From the IMG/VR virus record IMGVR_UViG_3300042691_038416, positions 1-64,000 of that record: a DNA stretch of 64,000 nt; one strand, written 5' to 3'. Both the position numbers and the translations under genes were made by a program. The notes below the pieces were generated by a model. That model saw only the letters and a program-made list of their open reading frames with translations. It did no database searches and was not told the origin of the DNA. This DNA is from a virus. This document shows, piece after piece, positions 55,808 to 62,158 of the stretch; the stretch's first letter is position 1, and the number at the start of each line of letters is the position of its first letter.

Positions 55808-56077
55808 TTATTTAACTTTAAAATTATTTAATTGTTCTTGAAGATACTTTAATTGTTGAAAAAAGAATCCTACTTCATCATCACTTTCAAATGATCCTTT
55901 ACGGTCTATTTCTTTAAGTTTTTCATTTGAGAAACTAATTGTGTTAGATAAGTTAACCATATAGTTTTCATATGAACTAATTATATCCTCACATTTTTCA
56001 TTTTTCTTAAGAAGATTATAAGAGGTATAACCTAATATAATCACTAAAACTGAGAGTATTGATATAGCTATTACCAT
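55808..56077 (-). CDS. Membrane-anchored small protein next to gp55-like (89 aa)
   Basis: An N-terminal membrane helix (VIAISILSVLVIILGYTSY) is followed by a coiled coil and an acidic conserved stretch SFESDDEVGFFF. I recall the same gene pair in aquatic phages. A regulatory or membrane-associated role is possible but unknown. It is coupled directly to the sigma gene. Confidence 0.7.
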   Translation of the reverse strand: MVIAISILSVLVIILGYTSYNLLKKNEKCEDIISSYENYMVNLSNTISFSNEKLKEIDRKGSFESDDEVGFFFQQLKYLQEQLNNFKVK

Positions 56078-56087
56078 AGTTTGAATA

Positions 56088-56118
56088 TAAAAAGGCTGTA
56101 ACTTTCATTACAACCTTT
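56088..56118 (-). terminator. Rho-independent terminator
   Basis: Stem GGTTGTAA/TTACAGCC followed by TTTTTA, after the HD-domain gene. Confidence 0.75.
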
Positions 56119-56138
56119 ATTTTAATTATTATTTATTA

Positions 56139-56921
56139 TTAATCTTTAAAAAAATCATTCATTGCATTTTTTAAACTAGCGCTTTTTATATTACTTAAAG
56201 CTTTAGTTTTAGTTGGAGCTTTTTTCTCTGTCTTAGGTAATGTACTATCCTTTTTTTGAGGAACCACATTTCCTGTTAATTTAGGCATCCACTCACGTTC
56301 AAATTCAACACGAGCAGCCATTAAATCTGCTTGATGTAGAATATAAATTAAAGCAGTACGTGGTTTAGTTTCTGGCATCCATGACATTAAATAAGGTTTA
56401 TTTGCTTCATCATATAAACCATCATGTAATTTAATAGCTAACATTTCATTTTTAGTATATGAAATGCCATGTTGATTAAGTAAATATAAACCACGATCTG
56501 GTACTGACATAAATTCTAAAGCATCATTAAATTTATAATCTTCACCTAATTTATCTTTACGCCATTGGTCAGTCTGAGGAATATATGCTTCATTTTTCTC
56601 ATCTCCCATCTTACCTAAATCATGATTCATAGCAGAGAACACTAACTCTTCAGTGGTCCAATTCTTATGAACATTATATTTAGTCCAAATTTGATCAAAA
56701 TCAAGAGCAGCTCGAATAACTCGATTAACATGTTCAATATATCCACCTGGGAAAGCATTATGATATTCTTTTTTATGAGCAGCAGGCATTAACATGATAC
56801 GCTCTGCATATTTCTCATAAAAAGTTTTTAAATAAGATCTACGTGGTTCTGAGATATATGTTTCAATATATGAGATAAACTCATCCCAATTTTCTTGGAT
56901 TTGTTCTGCTGTTAAATTCAT
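56139..56921 (-). CDS. HD-domain phosphohydrolase-like protein
   Basis: The HD pattern is clear: His in GYIEHVNRVIR, His-Asp in AMNHDLGKMGDE, and later AIKLHDGLYDE and LHQADLMAARVE. The start is set at MNLTAEQIQ because the reading frame further upstream is the small 66-aa gene. Protein is 260 aa. Such enzymes hydrolyse nucleotides or act on tRNA/oligo-nucleotides; target unknown. Confidence 0.82.
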   Translation of the reverse strand: MNLTAEQIQENWDEFISYIETYISEPRRSYLKTFYEKYAERIMLMPAAHKKEYHNAFPGGYIEHVNRVIRAALDFDQIWTKYNVHKNWTTEELVFSAMNHDLGKMGDEKNEAYIPQTDQWRKDKLGEDYKFNDALEFMSVPDRGLYLLNQHGISYTKNEMLAIKLHDGLYDEANKPYLMSWMPETKPRTALIYILHQADLMAARVEFEREWMPKLTGNVVPQKKDSTLPKTEKKAPTKTKALSNIKSASLKNAMNDFFKD

Positions 56922-56922
56922 A

Positions 56923-57123
56923 TTACTGAGCTGATGTATTAAGTTCGTATCCTGTAATAGGTTCTGAATCGATATATGTTCTGAGTTGATCGATTTGTTC
57001 ACGCATATTTTCTGCGGTTTCATTAAATCCTTGTTCATCACCTCTTCTGAGGAGATTAATTAATTTGTTTAAAGATGTATCAATTTGATCAATCTTTCTA
57101 AGAGCTGCTTCTCTATTTCTCAT
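56923..57123 (-). CDS. Small helical protein upstream of HD gene (66 aa)
   Basis: It begins MRNREAALRKIDQIDTSLNK and ends SEPITGYELNTSAQ, a pattern I recall from related phages. It ends 1 nt before the HD gene. Function unknown. Confidence 0.68.
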   Translation of the reverse strand: MRNREAALRKIDQIDTSLNKLINLLRRGDEQGFNETAENMREQIDQLRTYIDSEPITGYELNTSAQ

Positions 57124-57221
57124 AAATTTATATTTAGTTTATAACTTACCCCCATTTACTCATCCGCGCCTTACTCATTTCCTTCTCGCCTCATATTCTT
57201 TTCCTTAAAACCCGTAATACT

Positions 57222-57250
57222 AATATACGTGAGAAATTTTAAAAGGCCAA
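57222..57250 (-). promoter_or_regulatory. Class B bipartite promoter
   Basis: TTGGCCTTT, 12 nt, CGTATATT on the minus strand, giving a ~100-nt leader before the 66-aa gene. The leader shows no ORF of note. Confidence 0.62.
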
Positions 57251-57251
57251 A

Positions 57252-57671
57252 CTATTTTAAAAACTCTTTTATTTTATTTTCAATATTTTTCAATAGGGCA
57301 CATTTTTCATACTCTTCTAAGGGCTCAAAAAATTGAATAGCTATTTGTAAATTATGAACCATAGATTCATCAGCCTTAGACTTTAAGCATTCAATATGAA
57401 AAGGTTTATCTAAATCAAAATCCTTAATATAATTCCAAGCTTTTCTAAACATTAACTCCTCACCAGCTTTCTCTAACTCCTCTATATTGATATCCGGAGA
57501 TATACTTTGAAATGTTTTAACAGTATATTGTTTAAAAAATAAATGATTACTTATAACTTTATTAAAACCACTAATCCAAAAAAGAGGATGCTCAGAAAAA
57601 TCCATCAACAATGATGTTTCATCATCACTATTTTCACTATTAAACAAATTAAATATACTATTGATGTTCAT
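57252..57671 (-). CDS. Unknown early-type protein (139 aa)
   Basis: Acidic, helical protein starting MNINSIFNLFNSENSDDET with Phe/Leu-rich helices (ISGFNKVISNHLFFKQYTV). No motif recognised. It ends just before a class B box. Confidence 0.62.
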   Translation of the reverse strand: MNINSIFNLFNSENSDDETSLLMDFSEHPLFWISGFNKVISNHLFFKQYTVKTFQSISPDINIEELEKAGEELMFRKAWNYIKDFDLDKPFHIECLKSKADESMVHNLQIAIQFFEPLEEYEKCALLKNIENKIKEFLK

Positions 57672-57681
57672 AATGATAGAG

Positions 57682-57713
57682 AAATTGCCTCATAAATAAA
57701 TACGAGGCAATTC
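57682..57713 (-). terminator. Rho-independent terminator
   Basis: Stem ATTGCCTC/GAGGCAAT with a ~12-nt loop followed by TTTCTC, between the mini-lipoprotein gene and the 139-aa gene. Confidence 0.78.
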
Positions 57714-57717
57714 TTAA

Positions 57718-57885
57718 TTATTTAGTAACAGCTGTGTCTGTAGTAGCTGTAACAGAATCTACAGTTGAAGATACCTCAACACTCAAAGTATCAACTGGCG
57801 CAGCTGAAGTAGGAGTTTCACTAGTAGATGAAGAACAAGATGCTAACAAAGTAGCAATCGCGAATAGAATAAGTACTTTTTTCAT
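57718..57885 (-). CDS. Mini-lipoprotein 1 (55 aa)
   Basis: Short ORF below usual cut-offs: MKKVLILFAIATLLASCSSS, with lipobox LLAS-C, then a Thr/Ser/Val-rich disordered tail. A lipidated, periplasm-facing product is predicted. It has its own class B promoter and terminator. One of five such genes in this arm. Confidence 0.72.
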   Translation of the reverse strand: MKKVLILFAIATLLASCSSSTSETPTSAAPVDTLSVEVSSTVDSVTATTDTAVTK

Positions 57886-57928
57886 TTTTTGTTTTTTAAT
57901 TTGTTTTTTTTAAGGTTAATAATGATTT

Positions 57929-57957
57929 AATATATAATAAATATCCTAAGATTCCAA
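57929..57957 (-). promoter_or_regulatory. Class B promoter (two deviations)
   Basis: TTGGAATCT, 12 nt, TATATATT on the minus strand, upstream of mini-lipoprotein 1. Confidence 0.55.
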
Positions 57958-57973
57958 ATAAAATAAATATTTT

Positions 57974-58165
57974 TCAATCTGTTTTCAAAATATTAGTATA
58001 ATATATAACTGTGTCCCAACCATCCTTAGAAGGATAAATCGGATCAGTAGAAGATTCTATGGTATAAAAATATAAAAAACTATTAGTAAAATCTTCATCC
58101 GCGGAGACATACTTTGATGCCTCCTCAGATGAAATTTTTTTAAGCGGCTTAAAGCGTCTTTCCAT
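57974..58165 (-). CDS. Unknown small protein (63 aa)
   Basis: MERRFKPLKKISSEEASKYV starts an acidic, Tyr/Phe-containing soluble protein with no recognised motif. No clear promoter; it may be read from the upstream small operon. Confidence 0.55.
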   Translation of the reverse strand: MERRFKPLKKISSEEASKYVSADEDFTNSFLYFYTIESSTDPIYPSKDGWDTVIYYTNILKTD

Positions 58166-58193
58166 TACCTAACCTATCTTTATACGTATATAC

Positions 58194-58334
58194 TTATTTA
58201 CTTTTACGCTTCATAACCTCACTAATAGAATTGTGAGCGTTATTAGTGTACGGTTTACTCTTAGGTTTAAATTTCATGAATGCTAACCATTCTTTAAGAC
58301 ATTCAACGCTTTGTTTAGGACTGTTTTTTGACAT
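58194..58334 (-). CDS. Unknown small basic protein (46 aa)
   Basis: Short ORF beginning MSKNSPKQSVECLKEWLAFM and ending in a basic tail (MKRKSK). It is 4 nt after the stop of mini-lipoprotein 2, so it is probably co-transcribed. Function unknown. Confidence 0.5.
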   Translation of the reverse strand: MSKNSPKQSVECLKEWLAFMKFKPKSKPYTNNAHNSISEVMKRKSK

Positions 58335-58338
58335 ATGA

Positions 58339-58542
58339 TTATTCGTTTATTAATATTTTTCTAGTTGAAACTCGTACTGCGGGGTGATTTACTCCTGCGC
58401 GTTTGCGCTCTGGAATATATCTACCATGTTTTGGTCTGTCAAATTTTCTTAGCACTGATGTTTGATAACGAGTGTGCATGTGTGATGTTTGACATGATGT
58501 GATGATCACTGTGGTGATTAATAATAGAATAAATTTTTTCAT
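58339..58542 (-). CDS. Mini-lipoprotein 2 (67 aa)
   Basis: MKKFILLLITTVIITSCQTS has a classic lipobox (ITS-C) and a basic Arg-rich mature part (YQTSVLRKFDRPKHGRYIPE). Class B promoter present. A small lipidated envelope protein of unknown role. Confidence 0.75.
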   Translation of the reverse strand: MKKFILLLITTVIITSCQTSHMHTRYQTSVLRKFDRPKHGRYIPERKRAGVNHPAVRVSTRKILINE

Positions 58543-58559
58543 AACTTTTATTTTTATTT

Positions 58560-58588
58560 AATATATAAAATGGGGTCCTGGAAGCCAA
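58560..58588 (-). promoter_or_regulatory. Class B bipartite promoter
   Basis: TTGGCTTCC, 12 nt, TATATATT on the minus strand before mini-lipoprotein 2. Confidence 0.75.
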
Positions 58589-58855
58589 GCAGTATATACT
58601 TTGTCGACGGTGAAAGATTTTTAAAAGGAAAGATTTTGGTTTTTATGGGGAGATATCAAAAGGGGTTAAATGGAAATTGTGGGATTTATTTCTGTTTTTT
58701 GATAAGTTTATCATGGGGTAGAAATGGATAGGTTTAATATATAAATATATACAATCGAGCCGCACTATACGTTTAAGATCTAAAAATTAATGATATTCCC
58801 GTTTGCCCAACACGTACCGTTATATGGATAATAACGCGCGTGGTGCTATAATACA

Positions 58856-58881
58856 GGCGTATATGTACGTACGTACACGCC
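58856..58881. repeat. Near-perfect 26-nt palindrome
   Basis: GGCGT...ACGCC arms enclose a TACGTACGTA core; the 13-nt arms pair with only two G-T/mismatch positions. It could form a long hairpin or a protein-binding site. Confidence 0.7.
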
Positions 58882-58890
58882 CAGGAGTAC

Positions 58891-58919
58891 GGAGGTGGGA
58901 CCTTACGGTCCCGCCCTCC
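58891..58919 (-). terminator. Hairpin after the AT-hook gene
   Basis: Strong GGGACC-GTAA-GGTCCC stem extended by GGAGG/CCTCC. It lies 20 nt after the stop but lacks a U-run, so it could be a processing signal rather than a terminator. Confidence 0.5.
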
Positions 58920-58940
58920 TATAACACACACAATTTCTAA

Positions 58941-59324
58941 TTACGCGTTTTCAGTGCTCGCAACTTCCGCATGTGCGGTGCTCTCACTGTTACGGCTTGG
59001 GCGACCACGTTTAACTTCAGCACCCGATGTTTTTGCTGCTAGTGCCTGTTGACGTTTACTGTTTACATTCACCGGACGGCCTTTACTTAGTGTTCCACCT
59101 GCTGCTACTTTCTCAGCACGTGCCGCTAGTACTGCTTGACGTTTCGATCCTGCTACAGCTGGTCTACCGCGTTTCAATTCTCCCGCTGCACGTTTTGCTT
59201 CACGGTCGGCGATTTTCTTCTGGCGAGCGCTCTCAGGATTTGCTGGACGGCCCAATGCTTTTGCTACGTTTGTTTCTACGTTCGCTACTGCTTTTTCTGT
59301 TGATACTGATTTTTTCTTGCTCAT
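58941..59324 (-). CDS. HMGA-like protein with four AT-hook repeats
   Basis: This 127-aa Lys/Arg/Ala-rich protein repeats a unit GRPAxxxSxRQxx about four times (LGRPANPESARQKK; KRGRPAVAGSKRQAV; SKGRPVNVNSKRQQA; KRGRPSRNSES). GRP with flanking Lys/Arg is the AT-hook, which binds the minor groove of AT-rich DNA. This is a rare multi-hook design for a phage. It likely condenses or marks phage or host DNA, or regulates transcription early. A class B promoter precedes it. Confidence 0.82.
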   Translation of the reverse strand: MSKKKSVSTEKAVANVETNVAKALGRPANPESARQKKIADREAKRAAGELKRGRPAVAGSKRQAVLAARAEKVAAGGTLSKGRPVNVNSKRQQALAAKTSGAEVKRGRPSRNSESTAHAEVASTENA

Positions 59325-59372
59325 GCGATTTGTGTTTTTTAATTATTAATTATTTATTTATTTTATTTACTG

Positions 59373-59401
59373 AATATATGATTAAGGTTCTTGATAGCCT
59401 A
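59373..59401 (-). promoter_or_regulatory. Class B promoter starting at a stop codon
   Basis: TAGGCTATC, 12 nt, CATATATT on the minus strand. The TAG of the box is the stop codon of the upstream 47-aa gene. Confidence 0.72.
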
Positions 59402-59542
59402 GCGCTTAATTGCATCATATAATTCTGCTATGTTTACTATAACCCACAATGTTAACATAACAGGAATTGCAGTCGGGTGTGATTGGTGTATTGGGCTGTT
59501 CCAAACCAAATAAAATAAAATGTAGGCGATGATGTCTTTCAT
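59399..59542 (-). CDS. Small membrane protein (47 aa)
   Basis: Short ORF MKDIIAYILFYLVWNSPIHQ with a second hydrophobic stretch (IPVMLTLWVIVNIAELY), so probably two membrane segments. Its stop TAG forms the first three bases of the next class B box, and it has its own class B promoter, which supports it being real. Confidence 0.65.
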   Translation of the reverse strand: MKDIIAYILFYLVWNSPIHQSHPTAIPVMLTLWVIVNIAELYDAIKR

Positions 59543-59569
59543 GTGTTTAAATGTTTTAAATTATACTTA

Positions 59570-59598
59570 AATATATGATACTAAATTCTGTTTACCTA
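59570..59598 (-). promoter_or_regulatory. Class B bipartite promoter
   Basis: TAGGTAAAC, 12 nt, CATATATT on the minus strand before the small membrane protein. Confidence 0.68.
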
Positions 59599-59608
59599 GC
59601 AGTAGGCG

Positions 59609-59872
59609 TTAACTGTTTGTTAACGCCATTTTAATTTCCTCCAACTGTTTAACCAACTTACTGGCATCGCCTTTTAATCCAAAATATGTCTTCACATTAC
59701 TTATTTTCCAGTGGCGATTCGGTTTAATTCCTTTAGCGTATAAACTGCAGTCACGGATGCTTAAAATCAGGTTCCAGTACCCCATAGGCATTACATTACC
59801 ATTTACATTCACCGTTCTTGATTCGTCGGTCATGTCTTTAAAGAATTGTGTGTTTGAGCTAAGTGTTATCAT
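59609..59872 (-). CDS. Unknown early-type protein (87 aa)
   Basis: MITLSSNTQFFKDMTDESRT starts a small soluble protein with SNVKTYFGLKGDASKLVKQL near the end. I do not recognise a domain. It has its own class B promoter. Confidence 0.65.
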   Translation of the reverse strand: MITLSSNTQFFKDMTDESRTVNVNGNVMPMGYWNLILSIRDCSLYAKGIKPNRHWKISNVKTYFGLKGDASKLVKQLEEIKMALTNS

Positions 59873-59897
59873 GTGTTTTAATTTTTTAATTTACCTA

Positions 59898-59926
59898 AAT
59901 ATAAGTTAACTCACTCCGAGACCCTA
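59898..59926 (-). promoter_or_regulatory. Class B bipartite promoter
   Basis: TAGGGTCTC, 12 nt, CTTATATT on the minus strand, inside the end of the 62-aa gene. Confidence 0.68.
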
Positions 59927-60099
59927 GCGGCGCGCTTATCCTTCACCATCGCCGCTAGTTCGACTAACATGTTCGGGTACCTTATAAATGTAGCTGCTGC
60001 TGTCTCTGCTACCTCGCGGGACGTCTCTGGGTACACGAACATGATGTCTGTGATCAAATCCTCGAGCACCATATCAATCTGTTTGTTATTCAAAAGCAC
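59911..60099 (-). CDS. Unknown small protein, GTG start (62 aa)
   Basis: The frame opens at GTG (MLLNNKQID) inside the end of mini-lipoprotein 3 (14-nt overlap); a start at MVLEDLITD is the alternative. Helical Ala-rich protein with no recognised motif. Confidence 0.55.
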   Translation of the reverse strand: MLLNNKQIDMVLEDLITDIMFVYPETSREVAETAAATFIRYPNMLVELAAMVKDKRAARVSE

Positions 60100-60265
60100 A
60101 GTATTGAGTATTTACGTTAGACAATTTGTGGCGGCTATAATAAGCCTGTTTAGACGATGAACATGATGTCATTGCCATCATAATCGCTAGAATAATTAGT
60201 GTAGCAGTAGCTGCTTGAAATGTTGACATCACTAGATGTTGTGTGAAATTTAAAGCTTTTTTCAT
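60086..60265 (-). CDS. Mini-lipoprotein 3 (59 aa)
   Basis: Short ORF with N-terminal MKKALNFTQHLVMSTFQAAT, a hydrophobic core and lipobox MTS-C at residue 35, then a small basic mature part (SSSKQAYYSRHKLSN). Missed by length filters. Own class B promoter. Confidence 0.68.
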   Translation of the reverse strand: MKKALNFTQHLVMSTFQAATATLIILAIMMAMTSCSSSKQAYYSRHKLSNVNTQYCAFE

Positions 60266-60293
60266 GTGTTTATGTTTTTAAATTATTTTACTA

Positions 60294-60322
60294 AATATAA
60301 ATTATATTATTAAATAATCCTA
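60294..60322 (-). promoter_or_regulatory. Class B promoter starting at a stop codon
   Basis: TAGGATTAT, 12 nt, TTTATATT on the minus strand. The box starts with the stop TAG of mini-lipoprotein 4. Confidence 0.65.
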
Positions 60323-60598
60323 GCGCTGCCACTCAGCAGCTGTCCCCCAGTACTCAATACAAAACGAATCACATCTGGTAATTTGCATCTTATATCCCTC
60401 AGTTTGCTTATAAAATTCAAGTGCGGCGATTGAATCTTTAGTGTCCATAATAAAAAAGTTGGTGGTGATTGACCCTGATACATCCTGGCCACCATAAAGT
60501 TTAGCCTTATTTATGAAAGACGCTTTATACATGTGTCCATCTTTCTTACAGGCAGTCATACTTAAAATTGCAAACGCGATAACGGCTAATTTTTTCAT
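60320..60598 (-). CDS. Mini-lipoprotein 4 (92 aa), YWGT family
   Basis: MKKLAVIAFAILSMTACKKD has the lipobox MTA-C. The mature part ends CIEYWGTAAEWQR, matching the ITYWGTRKEW end of the fused ORF upstream, so the two are paralogues. A small lipidated envelope protein; role unknown. Confidence 0.75.
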   Translation of the reverse strand: MKKLAVIAFAILSMTACKKDGHMYKASFINKAKLYGGQDVSGSITTNFFIMDTKDSIAALEFYKQTEGYKMQITRCDSFCIEYWGTAAEWQR

Positions 60599-60618
60599 GT
60601 GCTTTTTATTTTTGTTTG

Positions 60619-60647
60619 AATATAAGTTAATGGACCTGGTGATCCTA
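60619..60647 (-). promoter_or_regulatory. Class B promoter starting at a stop codon
   Basis: TAGGATCAC, 12 nt, CTTATATT on the minus strand. The box opens with the stop TAG of the upstream fused ORF. Confidence 0.68.
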
Positions 60648-60914
60648 TCTACCTTGTGCTTTCCACTCCTTGCGAGTACCCCAATATGTGATTGTAACTG
60701 AGTCTGACTTAGGCATCAGTTCCTTAAACACAGACGTTTCCTTATACCAGTCCCAGCAGGCGGTATCTTCCTTAGACACGTGAATAAAATCTGTTGTCAC
60801 TAACATGCCTGTGTTTTCTAACTCCTGGTAGTAGGCGACCTCGTAAACATATTTTTTGCTAGCGCATGAGGCGAAGATTGAAGATGATATAATAATAATA
60901 ATTAATTTTTTCAT
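60645..60914 (-). CDS. Mini-lipoprotein 5 nested in the fused ORF (89 aa)
   Basis: An internal ATG starts MKKLIIIIISSSIFASC, with a strong signal peptide and lipobox FAS-C, then a mature part ending in SVTITYWGTRKEW like mini-lipoprotein 4. It may be translated separately from its own, degenerate promoter, and would be a membrane-exposed protein that the long ORF product cannot be. Confidence 0.65.
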   Translation of the reverse strand: MKKLIIIIISSSIFASCASKKYVYEVAYYQELENTGMLVTTDFIHVSKEDTACWDWYKETSVFKELMPKSDSVTITYWGTRKEWKAQGR

Positions 60915-61523
60915 ATAATTTTTAATTTTAGATGAACATAGGATAAAAGAATCTGCTTCCCTAGCAGGTACTCCCTCGGGCTCAAAGTACCAGCGCTGGT
61001 TATTATAATCTGCTATTTTATTTACCTCGGCAAGTTCACCGTAGGAATTTTTTACGTGCTCAAAGATCATCTTATAGTCTGGCGAATCACCTGGTATCAC
61101 GCCTCCTAAGAGGTCGGCGAACCTAGAGTTTGAGGCATCGACGGTCTCTTGATCCGCAGACACCCCACAGTAACTAGCCTCTTTAACCTCGCTGATAAAC
61201 ATCCCAGTGTAGAGACCTTTTAGGCGGTGCCGTCCGACAAATTGATCTGCGTTGCACCAGATGAAAATACAGTGCTTGTCTCTTAAAAGTGGAACCTGCT
61301 TTTCTCCTACGGCATATAATCCTTCGCCTATCCTAGAGACATTCATCAATCCATAAGGTGTCCCGTGGCCCATCATCAAAATTTGATCGTGCGAGCGGAT
61401 TTCCTTCTCCAGACGGTGTCTAGAAACTCCTTTTGTTAACACAGTAGCACCCTCTAGGCCGCTGTAGATAGGGCGAAGAAAATCTGTTGATCGATCGTCT
61501 GGATGAATGATTAAGGTTTTCAT
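60645..61523 (-). CDS. Caspase-like-fold protein fused in frame to a lipoprotein (292 aa)
   Basis: The N-terminal ~200 residues (MKTLIIHPDDRSTDFLRPIY; ILMMGHGTPYG; CIFIWCNADQF; GLYTGMFISEV) show a His-Gly...Cys pattern that could be a caspase/CHAT-like peptidase, a family I vaguely recall in Bacteroidota. The C-terminal ~90 residues are a complete lipoprotein (see next entry) joined without a stop codon. The join carries a degraded class B promoter, so it looks like a fusion of two genes. The longer upstream start is rejected because it would cross a promoter and hairpin. Confidence 0.7.
   Translation of the reverse strand: MKTLIIHPDDRSTDFLRPIYSGLEGATVLTKGVSRHRLEKEIRSHDQILMMGHGTPYGLMNVSRIGEGLYAVGEKQVPLLRDKHCIFIWCNADQFVGRHRLKGLYTGMFISEVKEASYCGVSADQETVDASNSRFADLLGGVIPGDSPDYKMIFEHVKNSYGELAEVNKIADYNNQRWYFEPEGVPAREADSFILCSSKIKNYMKKLIIIIISSSIFASCASKKYVYEVAYYQELENTGMLVTTDFIHVSKEDTACWDWYKETSVFKELMPKSDSVTITYWGTRKEWKAQGR
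60935..60963 (-). promoter_or_regulatory. Degenerate class B promoter
   Basis: TAGGGAAGC, 12 nt, CCTATGTT on the minus strand, inside the fused ORF and 21 nt before the nested lipoprotein ATG. Two mismatches in the -10 part suggest decay. Confidence 0.42.
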
Positions 61524-61546
61524 AGGCTGTAATTTTATAATTATTA

Positions 61547-61575
61547 AATATAAGGCGAGGGGTAAGGGGACCCTA
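61547..61575 (-). promoter_or_regulatory. Class B promoter overlapping a hairpin
   Basis: TAGGGTCCC, 12 nt, CTTATATT on the minus strand before the caspase-like gene. The box is one arm of the hairpin below. Confidence 0.65.
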
Positions 61576-61585
61576 ACCGGGTCCC
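61567..61585 (-). terminator. Hairpin after the second AT-hook gene
   Basis: GGGACCC/GGGTCCC stem with a five-base loop, extended by AAG/CTT. There is no U-run, so terminator function is uncertain. Confidence 0.45.
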
Positions 61586-61604
61586 TTCCCTTTACTTTAA
61601 CCAA

Positions 61605-61904
61605 TTAACCTCTTTCTAATTCAACAACATCTGAATTATTCTTCTTGGCTAACGCTACTTGGCGCTTTGAATTTACATTAACCGGCCTTCCCTTCTTAAG
61701 CTCAATTCCATTACTAACCTTCTCATTACGCTTCTTAATAATTTCTTGGCGCTTAGATCCCTCAATAACTGGGCGACCTCGTTTCAACAACCCCGCCTCT
61801 CGTTTGGCGTTACGATCTTGAATTTTCATTTGACGTGCACTGTTTGGATTAGCTGGACGTCCTTTTTGTTTTGTTTCTGTGGTGTTTGTGATTGTGTTTT
61901 TCAT
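61605..61904 (-). CDS. HMGA-like AT-hook protein, truncated fourth repeat
   Basis: A 99-aa paralogue of the four-hook protein: QKGRPANPNSARQMK; KRGRPVIEGSKRQEI; KKGRPVNVNSKRQVAL; then ends NNSDVVELERG at a stop where the other protein has its last hook (EVKRGRPSRN). So it has three full hooks and a cut fourth one. Class B promoter upstream. Confidence 0.8.
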   Translation of the reverse strand: MKNTITNTTETKQKGRPANPNSARQMKIQDRNAKREAGLLKRGRPVIEGSKRQEIIKKRNEKVSNGIELKKGRPVNVNSKRQVALAKKNNSDVVELERG

Positions 61905-61950
61905 AACCTTTTTTTTTAATTGTTTTTATTATTTATTTTTTAACATTTTA

Positions 61951-61979
61951 AATATATGTAACTGAACCCTGAAATCCTA
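61951..61979 (-). promoter_or_regulatory. Class B bipartite promoter
   Basis: TAGGATTTC, 12 nt, CATATATT on the minus strand before the three-hook gene. Confidence 0.72.
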
Positions 61980-61981
61980 AC

Positions 61982-62137
61982 TTAAAATTGAATCAAATCA
62001 ATTGCTTTTGTTCCAATACTTTTCCCATTCTTATAAACCCAATAATTTGGATCCATACCTGATGCCATGATGTCATCTAATAATTCATGAATGGTGTTGA
62101 ATTTCTTTTTGTAATACTTACAGTTGAGTGTGTACAT
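61982..62137 (-). CDS. Unknown small protein (51 aa)
   Basis: Short ORF MYTLNCKYYKKKFNTIHELL ending SIGTKAIDLIQF, a basic soluble protein with no recognised domain. It has its own class B promoter and lies beyond the tRNA locus terminator. Confidence 0.6.
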   Translation of the reverse strand: MYTLNCKYYKKKFNTIHELLDDIMASGMDPNYWVYKNGKSIGTKAIDLIQF

Positions 62138-62158
62138 ATCTTATTTTTCTTTTATTTA

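Larger units (their letters stand above)
58589..58940. other. 352-nt non-coding region with palindromes
   Basis: No convincing ORF on either strand. The right half holds two hairpins (listed separately) and the composition is more GC-rich than neighbouring genes. The left half is AT-rich with G-runs on the plus strand. It is the longest gene-free stretch outside the tRNA locus and a candidate control region or replication origin. Confidence 0.6.

Noticed and set aside
56139-57041. Longer start of the HD-domain gene
   Set aside because: The additional 40 codons overlap the coding sequence of the 66-aa gene, whose stop lies 1 nt before the ATG I chose.
57124-57251. Small ORFs in the leader of the 66-aa gene
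   Set aside because: Only frames of about 10 codons or fewer were found, so no gene is claimed.
59027-59422. 131-aa plus-strand Leu-rich ORF
   Set aside because: It is the antisense of the repetitive AT-hook gene, where codon repeats keep the other strand open.
60645-61604. Longer start (27 extra codons) of the caspase-like fused ORF
   Set aside because: It would read through a hairpin and a class B promoter. MKTLIIHPDDRS is the sensible N terminus.
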